Below are positions 53,718-63,395 of a stretch of DNA of 64,000 bases, one piece after another (the stretch's first letter is position 1; every line of letters begins with the position of its first letter). Position numbers and translations under genes: made by a program. The stretch covers positions 124,001-188,000 of the forward strand of contig JAVBQL010000007.1 in assembly GCA_031549085.1 (NCBI GenBank), read 5' to 3'. The notes beneath the pieces were generated by a model. The model was not told the DNA's origin and searched no databases. It saw only the letters and a list, made by a program, of their open reading frames with translations. This DNA is from JAVBQL01 sp031549085 (GTDB taxonomy: Bacteria > Spirochaetota > GWE2-31-10 > MWDO01).

Positions 53718-55394
53718 ATGACTAGTCAAGAGCCTGTTAGAATAATAGTTATTGGAGGAGGGACTGCTGGTCTCTCAGCAGCAACTAGAGCAAGAAGAAT
53801 CAATGAGCATGCAGATATTACAATAATAGATGCAGCAAGCTATATCAACTATCCAATATCAGTTTTGCCAAGATATGTTGCTGGTACAATAAAAAATAAA
53901 GAGGAATTTATGCTTGGTGGGGAGGCAAGAATCCCTGCTGTGTATAATATAAAGGTAATTTCGAAATCTGAAGTAACAAAAATTTTCCCTGAAGAGAAAA
54001 AAGTTGTAATAAAAAACCTTAAGACACAGATGACTTCAGAAAAAAACTATGATAAACTTATTATTGCAACAGGTAATAAGTATGTTCTTCCAAAGGGATT
54101 TAATGGAGCAACAAACTTTTTTCGCCTGCGAAATATAGATGATGCAATAGAGATAAGAGAGTATATAGATAGAACATCAGCAAGAAATATATCAATAATA
54201 AGTGATAATATCATATCTGTACTTTTGGCAGATCAATTTCTTGCAAACGGCTTTGTTGTTACAATAATTTCCGAAGGGTCAAGACTTGTAAAAGAGTTTG
54301 ATGATGAGTTTAATCTCCTTTTGGTTAAAGAGATGGAGAGCAAAGGAATAAATGTACATCTAAACTCTCAGGTTGAATATTTAAAAAATGAGAATAATTT
54401 AGTAACCAAGATAAATATTGGTGATAAGATAGTAAATGCTCACCTTGTTGTATACTCCAATAATGTAAAACCGAACCTCGATTTAGCAAGAGATGCATCT
54501 TTGAACCTTGATGATTGGAGCAATGGAGTCTTGGTTAATGAGAAGATGCAGACATCAAACAAAGATATATTTGCCATAGGTAGCATTGCGAATTCTTTCA
54601 GCACCATTACAAAAGAGCGAGAGAGAATTAACCTCTATGGACCAGCACAGTTTCAGGGACGTGTTGCAGGTACTGTTGCTGCTGGCGGATTGATGAACTA
54701 TATGGGGATACTTGGAACAAAGATAGTTAAGTTTGGTAATCTCTATGTAGGTTCAACTGGGATAGATGAGGAGAGAGCTGAAAAAAATGGCTTTACTCCA
54801 TTCTCATTAACAATATTCTCTGGCAACTCTGATAGGTTTGTTCCCGGTTCGAAACAGCTTCATCTAAAAATAATTGTTGATAAAGAGACAAGGCGTGTGC
54901 TTGGTGCATTTGTTGCTGGGCGTGATCGTGGTGTGGACAAAAAACTTGATGTTTTGGTTACTGCCATCTATTCAAAGCTTACAATAGATGATTTGATAAA
55001 TCTTAACCTTTCATATATACCTGATATATCTACATATAAAGATCCTATCAATTTAATAGGTATGATTGGAGCAAATAGGCTTGATGATATATCTGACTCT
55101 GTAAATCTTCATGATATAAATAAACATGGGACGGAGAACTCTATAATACTGGATATTAGAAACAAAAATGAGTATGATCAAGAGAGACTTGCTGGCTCTA
55201 TCCTAATTCCTTTAGAGGAGCTGAGGGTTAGATATAGCGAACTTGATAAAAGCAAAAATATATATGTATATGGAAGAACGGGCCTTAGAAGCTATATAGC
55301 TGAGAGAATATTAAAGGGGCTTGGATTTCAAAAAGTATTTAACGTGGATGGCGGTCTATCATCTATGAAGCTGCTCTCCAATATAATAAAATAA
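53718..55394 (+). CDS. CoA-disulfide-reductase-like flavoprotein fused to rhodanese, both catalytic cysteines lost
   Basis: 558 aa. FAD-binding IIVIGGGTAGLSAATRARR at the N-terminus, NAD domain around 165-270, dimerisation domain, then a rhodanese domain (about 465-555). The order is that of CoADR-rhodanese proteins. The redox Cys that normally sits in a C-x-LPY context aligns with Ser48 (YPISVLPRY). The rhodanese Cys before R-x-G-x-R-S aligns with Gly519 (VYGRTGLRS). So it cannot work as a normal persulfide/CoA-disulfide reductase. Start at 53718 with GAGG 7 nt upstream. gcvH follows 23 nt later. Confidence 0.82.
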   Translation: MTSQEPVRIIVIGGGTAGLSAATRARRINEHADITIIDAASYINYPISVLPRYVAGTIKNKEEFMLGGEARIPAVYNIKVISKSEVTKIFPEEKKVVIKNLKTQMTSEKNYDKLIIATGNKYVLPKGFNGATNFFRLRNIDDAIEIREYIDRTSARNISIISDNIISVLLADQFLANGFVVTIISEGSRLVKEFDDEFNLLLVKEMESKGINVHLNSQVEYLKNENNLVTKINIGDKIVNAHLVVYSNNVKPNLDLARDASLNLDDWSNGVLVNEKMQTSNKDIFAIGSIANSFSTITKERERINLYGPAQFQGRVAGTVAAGGLMNYMGILGTKIVKFGNLYVGSTGIDEERAEKNGFTPFSLTIFSGNSDRFVPGSKQLHLKIIVDKETRRVLGAFVAGRDRGVDKKLDVLVTAIYSKLTIDDLINLNLSYIPDISTYKDPINLIGMIGANRLDDISDSVNLHDINKHGTENSIILDIRNKNEYDQERLAGSILIPLEELRVRYSELDKSKNIYVYGRTGLRSYIAERILKGLGFQKVFNVDGGLSSMKLLSNIIK

Positions 55395-55417
55395 TTAAAC
55401 AATAAGGGTGATTGATT

Positions 55418-55798
55418 ATGGAAAAGAAATTTACTAAAGAACATGAGTGGATTACGAATGAGAATGGTGTTGGAACTGTTGGAATAACAGATTATGCTCA
55501 AAAACAGTTGGGTGATGTTGTCTATGTAACATTAACTGAAGATATTGGAACTAAAGTAAAGAAAGATGATAGTGTTGCTGAGGTTGAATCTGTTAAGAGT
55601 GTCAGCCAAATATATACACCTGTCTCTGGTGAGATTACAGAGTTTAATACAATATTTGAAGATGAGTCAAAATCTAATATTCTTAATGATGATCCATACG
55701 GAAAGGGTTGGATCTTTAAAATTAAACTATCTGATGTAAAAGAGCTTGACTCACTTATGAGTGAGGCTGAATATAATAAATATATAGAGAGTTTATAA
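55418..55798 (+). CDS. gcvH: Glycine cleavage system H protein
   Basis: 126 aa lipoyl carrier. KEHEWI at the start, GITDYAQKQLGDVVYV, and the lipoylated Lys in AEVESVKSVSQIYTPVSG. Start ATG 55418 with AGGG 8 nt upstream. No P, T or L subunits lie nearby, so it may serve as a lipoyl carrier or act with unlinked genes. Its stop overlaps the fliG start (TAATG). Confidence 0.95.
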   Translation: MEKKFTKEHEWITNENGVGTVGITDYAQKQLGDVVYVTLTEDIGTKVKKDDSVAEVESVKSVSQIYTPVSGEITEFNTIFEDESKSNILNDDPYGKGWIFKIKLSDVKELDSLMSEAEYNKYIESL

Positions 55799-57057
55799 TG
55801 TCTGATAATTTTTTTATAAAAAATTACAAGAAAAATTCTGCTAAAAAAGATAGCGATTCAAACACTGATGAGAGTAAGAATGATAGCTTCTCTCCATATG
55901 TGTTTGAAAAGCTATCAGAAGATGAAAATTCTAAGAGTGAACCACCGAAAAAAGAGCAGAAGAATATCAAAAAATTTGATTTCAAAAAGGGAGCTACTAC
56001 CACACCAATAACAGAGACAAAGAGAGAAGATGAAAAAAAGAGGCCTAAATTTGATTCAAACTCTCTTATATCAAAAAAGAAGCTTGTTGCTCTCTATTTG
56101 ATATTATCTGGCGTGGATAGGGCAAAAAATGTTGTAAAAAGTTTATCTCAAGATGAATTAGAAAAGATTATCCCTGAAATAATTGCAATAGAGACTATAA
56201 CAAAAGATGAAGAGGCAGAGGTTGAAAGGAACTTTGGTAAAACTGCAGTTAGCTATAGAGATGCCTTTGGAGGCAGAGAGTTTGCAAGAACTCTCTTGCA
56301 GCAATCTTATGGTATTGCAAAAGGAAGTGAGTTCTTTGTTCGTGTTATAGAGGATGAGGAGAAAGAGAAGAATTTTGATTTTCTAAATCCTATTCCTGAA
56401 AAAGAGCTGAAAGAGATACTTCTTGAGGAGTCAGACTCTGTTGTTGCACTTGTTTTAGGAATGATAGATTCACATAAGGCAGCGAAGATACTTGAGCTCT
56501 TTCCAAATCAGAGGGCGCTTAATGTTATAAAGACACTCTCTGAGAAATCTGCTATCAATAAAGATGTCCTAAATATTGTTATAAAAAAGATGAAAGAGAA
56601 TGTCTCTTCTATTAAGAAAGAGGACTCTATCGATATACATGGTAAAGCGAAGCTGATTGAGATATTAAAAAACAGTGCATCTGATATATCTAATAATATA
56701 ATAAATGAGCTTCAAAGTGATGATCCTGCGTTGGCAACAGAGATAGAGGAGAATATTTTCAATTTTGAAGATGTTGTCTATCTTAAACAGAAAGATTTGG
56801 AAAAAATATTAAAAAATTACCCCGATAAAGAGATTGCATTTTTATTAAAGGGGACTAGAGATGAATTTAAAAATCTATTCTTTTCTTGCCTCTCTAAGAG
56901 AAGAAAGGAGATTATCTCTGATGAGATAAATATTCTTGGAATGGTCAAGAAAAGTGAAGTTGAAGAGAAGAGAAAAGATTTTTTAAAATACCTTCGCTCG
57001 CTTGAAGAGAAGGGAGAAATTACATTAAAGCCTGATAAAGAGATCTATGTTAATTAG
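55798..57057 (+). CDS. fliG: Flagellar motor switch protein FliG
   Basis: 419 aa. A polar, Lys/Asp/Ser-rich N-terminal extension of about 90 aa precedes FliG N and M domains (LYLILSGVDRAKNVVKSLSQ; VVALVLGMIDSHKAAKILEL) and FliG-C with ENIFNFEDVVYLKQKDLEKI and LKGTRDEFKNLFFSCLSKRR, the region with charged torque residues. Spirochaetes often carry two FliG proteins, and the long N-terminal extension suggests a divergent paralogue. It overlaps gcvH by one base. Confidence 0.88.
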   Translation: MSDNFFIKNYKKNSAKKDSDSNTDESKNDSFSPYVFEKLSEDENSKSEPPKKEQKNIKKFDFKKGATTTPITETKREDEKKRPKFDSNSLISKKKLVALYLILSGVDRAKNVVKSLSQDELEKIIPEIIAIETITKDEEAEVERNFGKTAVSYRDAFGGREFARTLLQQSYGIAKGSEFFVRVIEDEEKEKNFDFLNPIPEKELKEILLEESDSVVALVLGMIDSHKAAKILELFPNQRALNVIKTLSEKSAINKDVLNIVIKKMKENVSSIKKEDSIDIHGKAKLIEILKNSASDISNNIINELQSDDPALATEIEENIFNFEDVVYLKQKDLEKILKNYPDKEIAFLLKGTRDEFKNLFFSCLSKRRKEIISDEINILGMVKKSEVEEKRKDFLKYLRSLEEKGEITLKPDKEIYVN

Positions 57058-57214
57058 AGCTATTTCTCTCTCCTATTTATAAGTTTTTTATAATTACTTT
57101 ATAATAACTGAAAAATAGGTAAATAAATATTGTTTATGCTTCTCTATTGCACTTTTTTTTAGTATCTTGGTTTCATTGTTATTTTAAGTATATAATGTTT
57201 TTTGGAGAATAAAA

Positions 57215-57754
57215 ATGGAGAATAAAAAAGTTCGTTCCACAACCGTTCTTGCTGTAAAGAAAGATGGTAAGGTCGCTATGGCTGCTGATGGACAGGTAAC
57301 ATTGGGCGACACAGTAATGAAGAGTAATGCAAAAAAGATAAGAAGAATATATAATGATAAGGTTTTGATTGGTTTTGCTGGTTCTACAGCAGATGCCTTT
57401 AATCTATTTGATAAGTTTGAAGGTAAAGTTGAGGAGTATAGAGGAAATATAATGAGAGCCTCTGTTGAACTTGCAAAAGAGTGGCGAACAGATAAGATGC
57501 TCCGGAAGCTTGAAGCTATGCTTTTAGTTGCTGATAAAGATGCGATATTACTCATCTCTGGAAGTGGAGATGTTATTGAGCCAGATTTTGATGTTGTTGC
57601 AATAGGAAGCGGTGGAAATTATGCCATATCGGCTGCTCGTGCATATCTTGATGGAGCATCTTACACTGCAGCAGAAATAGCAAGAAAATCTCTTGAGATT
57701 GCGGCGAGCATTTGTATATATACAAATGACTCTATAACATTGGAGGAGATATAA
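57215..57754 (+). CDS. hslV: HslV protease subunit of HslUV
   Basis: 179 aa Ntn-threonine protease. The N-terminal [20 protein letters not shown] gives the catalytic Thr9 after removal of a short leader; [11 protein letters not shown] and [17 protein letters not shown] are typical. GGAG precedes the ATG. The stop overlaps hslU by one base. Confidence 0.97.
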   Translation: MENKKVRSTTVLAVKKDGKVAMAADGQVTLGDTVMKSNAKKIRRIYNDKVLIGFAGSTADAFNLFDKFEGKVEEYRGNIMRASVELAKEWRTDKMLRKLEAMLLVADKDAILLISGSGDVIEPDFDVVAIGSGGNYAISAARAYLDGASYTAAEIARKSLEIAASICIYTNDSITLEEI

Positions 57755-59154
57755 TGAACGATTTAGAGATAGTAGGAAAAATTGAGAAAGTCAGTGGTAT
57801 GACCCCTCAGGAGATTGTAGCTGAACTTGATAAATATATCATAGGACAGACAGAGGCAAAGAGAGCTGTTGCAATAGCTCTAAGAAACAGAACAAGAAGA
57901 AAGTTTCTGCCTGAAGAATTGAAAGATGAGGTCTCTCCAAAAAACATAATAATGATAGGTTCAACTGGTATTGGAAAGACAGAGATTGCAAGAAGACTTG
58001 CAAAGTTTTGTGCAGCACCATTTATAAAGGTTGAAGCAACAAAGTATACAGAAGTTGGTTATGTTGGACGTGATGTTGAGAGTATGGTTCGTGATCTTCT
58101 AACTGTTGGTATAAACCTTGTAAAAAATGAGATGAGAGACTCTGTTAAAGATGAGGCAGAGAGAAGAGTAAAAGACAAGATATTAAAAATACTTGTTCCA
58201 GACCAAAAAATTAATAGGAGAAGCTACTCAAGCGGAGATGAGGCACAGCCTGATAATAGCAGCAGTATTGAGGTAACAAGAGAGAAGTTTTCAAAACTAT
58301 TAGATGAGGGCTCTCTTGATGATAACTATATTGAGATCTCTGTCTACTCAAATAGTTCTCCTGTTATGGAGATGTTCTCTGGTGCTGGGTTTGAGGCGAT
58401 GGGAATCAACTTGAGCGATCTTGGAAACTCTCTTGGTGGCGGTAAAAAAGAGAAGAAGAGAAAGGTTACAATTAAACAGGCAAAAAAAATATTGTTAAAC
58501 CAAGAGATAGAGTCTATACTTGATATGGATAAGGTTGTCGATATGGCAATTGAACGTGTTGAAAATGGTGGTATTATTTTTATAGATGAGATTGATAAGG
58601 TAGCAGTTAAATCTAAAAACTCCAGCGGAGCAGATGTCTCTCGTGAGGGTGTTCAAAGAGATCTTTTGCCAATTATAGAGGGGTCTCAAGTAAATACAAA
58701 ATATGGTGTTGTATCAACAGATCATATATTATTTATTGCTGCTGGAGCCTTCCATATGAGTAAGCCAAGCGATCTCATTCCAGAACTTCAAGGTAGATTT
58801 CCAATTAGAGTGGAACTTAAGAGTCTCTCAAAAGATGAGTTTGTTGAGATTTTGACAAAGCCTAGAAATGCACTTATTCTTCAATATCAAGCACTTCTAA
58901 AAACTGAAGGCATAGATCTTGATTTTACTAAAGATGCAATAGATTCTATAGCAGAGTATGCCTACAATGTTAATAATGAGATGGAAAATATAGGGGCAAG
59001 AAGGCTCTATACGATTTTGGAAAAAATATTGGAAGATATAAGTTTTAATGCTTCGGAGATTACAGAGAAGAATATTAGTATCACAAAAGAGTTTGTTGAT
59101 AACTCATTAAAAACAATAGTTGAGAATAAAGATCTCTCAAAATATATTTTATAA
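57754..59154 (+). CDS. hslU: HslU ATPase subunit of HslUV
   Basis: 466 aa AAA+ unfoldase. Walker A MIGSTGIGKTEIARRLAKF, pore loop YVGRDVESMVRDL, a long I-domain (about 125-225), Walker B IIFIDEIDKVA, and sensor 2 motif GARRLYTILEKILEDI. The C-terminus (NKDLSKYIL) is the kind that docks into HslV. GGAGG precedes the ATG. Confidence 0.97.
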   Translation: MNDLEIVGKIEKVSGMTPQEIVAELDKYIIGQTEAKRAVAIALRNRTRRKFLPEELKDEVSPKNIIMIGSTGIGKTEIARRLAKFCAAPFIKVEATKYTEVGYVGRDVESMVRDLLTVGINLVKNEMRDSVKDEAERRVKDKILKILVPDQKINRRSYSSGDEAQPDNSSSIEVTREKFSKLLDEGSLDDNYIEISVYSNSSPVMEMFSGAGFEAMGINLSDLGNSLGGGKKEKKRKVTIKQAKKILLNQEIESILDMDKVVDMAIERVENGGIIFIDEIDKVAVKSKNSSGADVSREGVQRDLLPIIEGSQVNTKYGVVSTDHILFIAAGAFHMSKPSDLIPELQGRFPIRVELKSLSKDEFVEILTKPRNALILQYQALLKTEGIDLDFTKDAIDSIAEYAYNVNNEMENIGARRLYTILEKILEDISFNASEITEKNISITKEFVDNSLKTIVENKDLSKYIL

Positions 59155-59204
59155 TTTTTATTATTTCTTTGTGAATCACTATATTTTAGATATATAATTA
59201 TTTT

Positions 59205-59240
59205 CTTTATTATAGAAAAAGATCTTTTTCTATAATAAAG
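59205..59240. terminator. Perfect 36-bp palindrome after hslU
   Basis: Every base from 59205 to 59240 is self-complementary about AGATCT, and TTTT follows on the plus strand. It may be the hslVU terminator. Because the dyad is perfect and has no loop, it could also be a protein-binding site for the EF-G gene, whose ATG is 33 nt away. Confidence 0.55.
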
Positions 59241-59272
59241 TTTTATATAAGCATAAAAAGCTGGCTTAACCT

Positions 59273-61249
59273 ATGGATTATATTAACTTCTCTATTTTAG
59301 CACATATTGACGCAGGAAAGACTACAACAACTGACAGAATACTCTATTTAACAGGCAACAGTAGCTATATTGGCAATGTTGATGAGGGAACAGCTCTTAC
59401 CGACTATCTTGATGAGGAGAGAGAGCGTGGCATCTCCATTGTAAGCGGTATTGCAAATGCCAGCTGGAATGAAAAAGAGCTACAAATAATTGATACTCCA
59501 GGTCATATAGATTTTATAGGTGAGGTGATTGCTCCCTTAAGTGTTGTTGATAATAGTATCCTTGTAGTTTGTGGTATACATGGAATAGAGACACAGACAG
59601 AGATTATATGGAAAATTCTCAAAAAGAGAGATATCAATAAGTTTATATTTATAAATAAGCTTGATAGAGAGCAAAGCAACTTCTACTCTATTGTCGAGAA
59701 CTTAAAAAATAGATTGAATATAACACCTCTAGTTTTAACAATTCCATATTATGAGAATGATAGTTTGGCTGGTATAATTGATATATTAAAACAAAAATAT
59801 ATTCAGTTTGAAAATGGATTTATCAGCAAAGAGAATGATATCCCAGAGGCGTATAGAGATATATCAGCTATATATTATGAGGATATTTTAGACTTATTAT
59901 CAAAATATGATGACATGCTCTTGTCAAAGACTCTTGATGGAACTGTTAGTGAAAAAGATATAGAGAGCAGTATCAAGAATGGTGTGTCAAATGATCTTTT
60001 TATTCCTATTTTTTCTGGTTCTGCTCTTAAAAATATAGGAATATCACTTTTATTAGATGATGCAACGAAATATTTCTCTTATAGTGGTTCTAAAAATATA
60101 GTACAAATTAATAAGAATAGTACCAATCCAATTGTGTTATATATATTCAAAATTATATATGATAAGAGTATAGGCAATCTCTTTTTGGCTAGGGTCTATA
60201 GTGGAGAAATAGAGAGGGGGATGACACTCTATAATCCTAAAAGTAGAGAATGTGAGACCATAAAAAATATATATACAATTTTTGTAGATAGCTATATTCC
60301 AATTGATAGTGTAGAGACTGGAGTGATTGCTGCTTTTGATGGCTTTCACTTTTCTAAAGCTTCTGATACTCTTTGTGATGTTGGAAATGATATTACATTA
60401 GAGAATAGTGAATACCCAGAGCCTGTAATCCATCAAAAATTGATACCAAAAGATTATGATTCCTATGAAAGATTTGAAAAAATTGCCTCTAATCTTATTC
60501 TAACAGAACCCTGTCTCTCAATAACTAATGACAAAGAGAGTGGATATCTAACAATTGGCGGCATGGGAGAGCTTCATATAGATGTTTTCTTAAATAGATT
60601 GAAAAGAGAGCATGATATAGAGTTTCGAGTGACACCGCCAGAGGTTGCTTTTAGGATAAAACCAAAAGGCAGAGCAGATATAGAGCATCAAACAAGATTA
60701 ACAATAGATGAGATTGAGCTTCTATTAAATATATCTCTTGAAATTTTACCAATAGATGAAGATAAAAACAGTATAATATTTGATAAAAAGTTTTTTGCTG
60801 ATGAAGATAGTACATATTTACTAGATATGATGGAGAGTGGTATAGAGAGAGCGATCTTTGGTGGAAGTATCTATCCACTCATTGGCTCTAATATTGTTGT
60901 AAAAAATATTGTCTGTAACCATAATGATAAACTAGTTAATAACTCTATACTTGAATTTGCCTCCTATAATACAGTGATGGAACTTGTAAAAAAACTTGAA
61001 ACAACAACCTATGAACCCATCATGAGTATAGTGGTTGTAACTCCTGAGAATTTTACAGGTGTAGTTCTTGGAGATCTTCATTCGCGTGATATTAAAGTTA
61101 GAGAGACCATATATGATGATGGTGATGATATAATAGATGGATCTATTTTTTTAAAAAATATGTTTGGCTACTCAACAACTCTTCGCAATATTACTAAAGG
61201 GAAAGCAACATTTACTCTTGTTTTTGATAGATGGGGAGACTCTCTATGA
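59273..61249 (+). CDS. EF-G paralogue (translational GTPase)
   Basis: 658 aa. G1 AHIDAGKTTTTDRILYLTG, G2 region ERERGISIVSG, G3 DTPGHIDF, G4 NKLD, then domains II-V with GGMGELHIDVFLNRLKREHD and SIVVVTPENFTGVVLGDLHS. It is shorter and more divergent than canonical EF-G and shows some TetM-like character. Spirochaetes have duplicated EF-Gs (spdEFG). It may act in recycling or a special translation step. It ends with an ATGA overlap into a radical SAM gene. Confidence 0.85.
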   Translation: MDYINFSILAHIDAGKTTTTDRILYLTGNSSYIGNVDEGTALTDYLDEERERGISIVSGIANASWNEKELQIIDTPGHIDFIGEVIAPLSVVDNSILVVCGIHGIETQTEIIWKILKKRDINKFIFINKLDREQSNFYSIVENLKNRLNITPLVLTIPYYENDSLAGIIDILKQKYIQFENGFISKENDIPEAYRDISAIYYEDILDLLSKYDDMLLSKTLDGTVSEKDIESSIKNGVSNDLFIPIFSGSALKNIGISLLLDDATKYFSYSGSKNIVQINKNSTNPIVLYIFKIIYDKSIGNLFLARVYSGEIERGMTLYNPKSRECETIKNIYTIFVDSYIPIDSVETGVIAAFDGFHFSKASDTLCDVGNDITLENSEYPEPVIHQKLIPKDYDSYERFEKIASNLILTEPCLSITNDKESGYLTIGGMGELHIDVFLNRLKREHDIEFRVTPPEVAFRIKPKGRADIEHQTRLTIDEIELLLNISLEILPIDEDKNSIIFDKKFFADEDSTYLLDMMESGIERAIFGGSIYPLIGSNIVVKNIVCNHNDKLVNNSILEFASYNTVMELVKKLETTTYEPIMSIVVVTPENFTGVVLGDLHSRDIKVRETIYDDGDDIIDGSIFLKNMFGYSTTLRNITKGKATFTLVFDRWGDSL

Positions 61250-62202
61250 GCCTTAATTATGAGGACACAAATTTTAAAGATTATTCAAATTGCAAATTAT
61301 GTCCAAGAGCGTGCAGCATAGATCGTTACAAAGATGTAGGTTTTTGTGGAGAGAGTGGAACACTCTCAATAAATAGTTATATGCTTCATAATGGTGAAGA
61401 GCCACCCATTAGTTTTCAAAATGGCTCTGGCACAATATTTTTTACAGGGTGCAGTTTGAAGTGTCCATATTGTCAAAATATGCAGATAAGCAGAGCAAAG
61501 AAAAGTTCAAAGAGAGAATATTCATTAAGTGAGCTTATTACTATAATAGAGGAACTTATATTAAGAGGGGCAGATAATATTAATTTTGTTACACCAGACC
61601 ACTTTCTTCCTCATATAATTGAGGCGGTGAAAATTATTAAAAAAAATAGTATTGATATCTCTTTTATATACAATTGTAGTGGCTATCAAAGTTTAGATAG
61701 CTTAAAAAGAGCAATTGAATATATTGATATATTTTTATTTGATTATAAGTATGCTTCTAATGAGGTCTCTTCTCTGTTTGGTGTTAATGACTACTTTGAT
61801 GTTGTAAGACAGGATCTCTCTTTTTTAATTAAAGAGAGGGGTAATTTGGTTCTTGATAATGGAAAGGCAAAAAGTGGTGTTTTAGTCAGACATCTAATTA
61901 TGCCAGCTCTAATAGATAATAGCATATCTGTAGTTAATAATCTCTATTTCGATTATGGGGTAGATATTTTTTTTAGTGTAATGTCTCAATATTCACCAAA
62001 GTATTTGATAAATCCTTCTGATAATTTTTCTATTATTAATAGGCATATAACTAGAGATGAGTATGATCAAGTTATTGGTTTAATTAATGATCTTGGTTTT
62101 AAGAACTGCTATATACAAGATTTTATAGATTTTGATGATGATTTTTTACCAGATTTTGAAAAACAAAATATTTTTGAAGGTAATAGAAATAGCGGATATT
62201 AA
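61246..62202 (+). CDS. Radical SAM enzyme, PflA/PflX-like activase
   Basis: 318 aa. Radical SAM triad Cys69-x3-Cys73-x2-Cys76 in FFTGCSLKCPYCQN, and an N-terminal Cys set (C16, C19, C23, C34; NCKLCPRACSIDR) that may bind a second metal or cluster. The family is annotated as putative pyruvate-formate-lyase activating. The start at 61246 has GGGGAG 7 nt upstream and overlaps the EF-G stop as ATGA, so the pair is translationally coupled. A partner glycyl-radical enzyme is not in view. Confidence 0.85.
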   Translation: MSLNYEDTNFKDYSNCKLCPRACSIDRYKDVGFCGESGTLSINSYMLHNGEEPPISFQNGSGTIFFTGCSLKCPYCQNMQISRAKKSSKREYSLSELITIIEELILRGADNINFVTPDHFLPHIIEAVKIIKKNSIDISFIYNCSGYQSLDSLKRAIEYIDIFLFDYKYASNEVSSLFGVNDYFDVVRQDLSFLIKERGNLVLDNGKAKSGVLVRHLIMPALIDNSISVVNNLYFDYGVDIFFSVMSQYSPKYLINPSDNFSIINRHITRDEYDQVIGLINDLGFKNCYIQDFIDFDDDFLPDFEKQNIFEGNRNSGY

Positions 62203-62275
62203 ACCTTTTGTTCTATTTGCTTCATTTAATAATATAAAAAATAGGGTTTCAATATATTTTACATTGGTCAATAAA

Positions 62276-62303
62276 AAAGTACCCTTTAGTAAAGGGTACT
62301 TTT
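62276..62303. terminator. Bidirectional terminator
   Basis: AAAGTACCCTTT (62276-62287) pairs with AAAGGGTACTTT (62291-62302) around AGT, with T or A runs on both sides. It serves the radical SAM gene and the convergent secreted protein. Confidence 0.85.
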
Positions 62304-62326
62304 CTTAATAAATGGTCTCTTAAAAA

Positions 62327-63202
62327 TTAGTAAGAGATAGCCATTTTAGTTTTGTCAGCAACAATTAATCTTACTGCATCAAGATTTTGGTATTGAATGA
62401 AATAATCAGTTCCTTTAACATATTTAACATAAAGAGTGTTATTTACGTTTGCAACTTGATCAACATCTCCAACCATAAAAGGAGCAACAGTTGCACCTAA
62501 GAAAGCAACCATAGCTGTATCTTTATTTTTGATTTTACTAGCAACAACATCTCCAAGGCTCTTTGAACTTGGAATTCCGCCACCAATTAAAACTAGTACT
62601 GACTTGTCTACATCTCCAGCTTTTTTTGGATTTGCAAGAGTTGTTGTTTTTACAATATAGCTCATTCCTGCTAGTGATGTATATATATCAGCGCCTGCAG
62701 TAGTATTGAATGTCATCATGTCGCCAGTTATTTTCAAACTGCCCTCTGTAATTTTGTCAACTTTAGTAGGGAAAGGAAGTCCTGATGTACCAGGGAAAGT
62801 TATAGTAGTACAATTTTTATACTCTTTGTTGATGATGTCAGCAAATTTAGGAAGGTATTTTGATTTTTGAACAAAAACCGCAATAGTAGCAACCTCTTCA
62901 TTTGTTTTCTTATCAACTTTACTTGAGATACTAACAGCAGTAATTGCTTCTGAAGCTAATGTAAAGTCAACAATTTTCTTCTCATCGTTTGTAACGATGT
63001 GCATAGCAGTTGCATCGATGGTAAATTCTTTAGCGAACTCTTTTTTGAAAGAAATTATTGCAGGTAGCCCCTGTCCTAAAACAGTTACAGTAATAGTTTT
63101 ACATTTTGCCCAGTTAGCGTTGATATCAGCAACAAAATTTTGTGCGTTTATCATTGTAGTAGCGAATACAGTTAAAGCTACTAATAATACTAATTTTTTC
63201 AT
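62327..63202 (-). CDS. Secreted protein of unknown function
   Basis: 291 aa with a clear signal peptide (MKKLVLLVALTVFATTMINA, cleavage before QNF). The mature part shows two similar halves, each with a Cys in a 'Cys-x-Thr-Ile-Thr' context (CKTITVTVLGQGLP and CTTITFPGTSGLPF), suggesting an internal duplication. AAGGAGA precedes the ATG, and the gene is flanked by a terminator, so it is probably well expressed alone. No family recognised. Confidence 0.7.
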   Translation of the reverse strand: MKKLVLLVALTVFATTMINAQNFVADINANWAKCKTITVTVLGQGLPAIISFKKEFAKEFTIDATAMHIVTNDEKKIVDFTLASEAITAVSISSKVDKKTNEEVATIAVFVQKSKYLPKFADIINKEYKNCTTITFPGTSGLPFPTKVDKITEGSLKITGDMMTFNTTAGADIYTSLAGMSYIVKTTTLANPKKAGDVDKSVLVLIGGGIPSSKSLGDVVASKIKNKDTAMVAFLGATVAPFMVGDVDQVANVNNTLYVKYVKGTDYFIQYQNLDAVRLIVADKTKMAISY

Positions 63203-63395
63203 AAAGAAAATCTCCTTAAAAAATAAATAAATAGAAATATGTCTAATTTTTAACAGTATTTATTTTATAAGTCAATGAAATTATCCAATAAATTTGAAGA
63301 AATTACAACTTAATAGCATTTATTTTGTTTTTTAAACACATTAATGTTTATAATTTTATAAATTCAGTTAATATTTCACTCTATCTCTTATTAAA

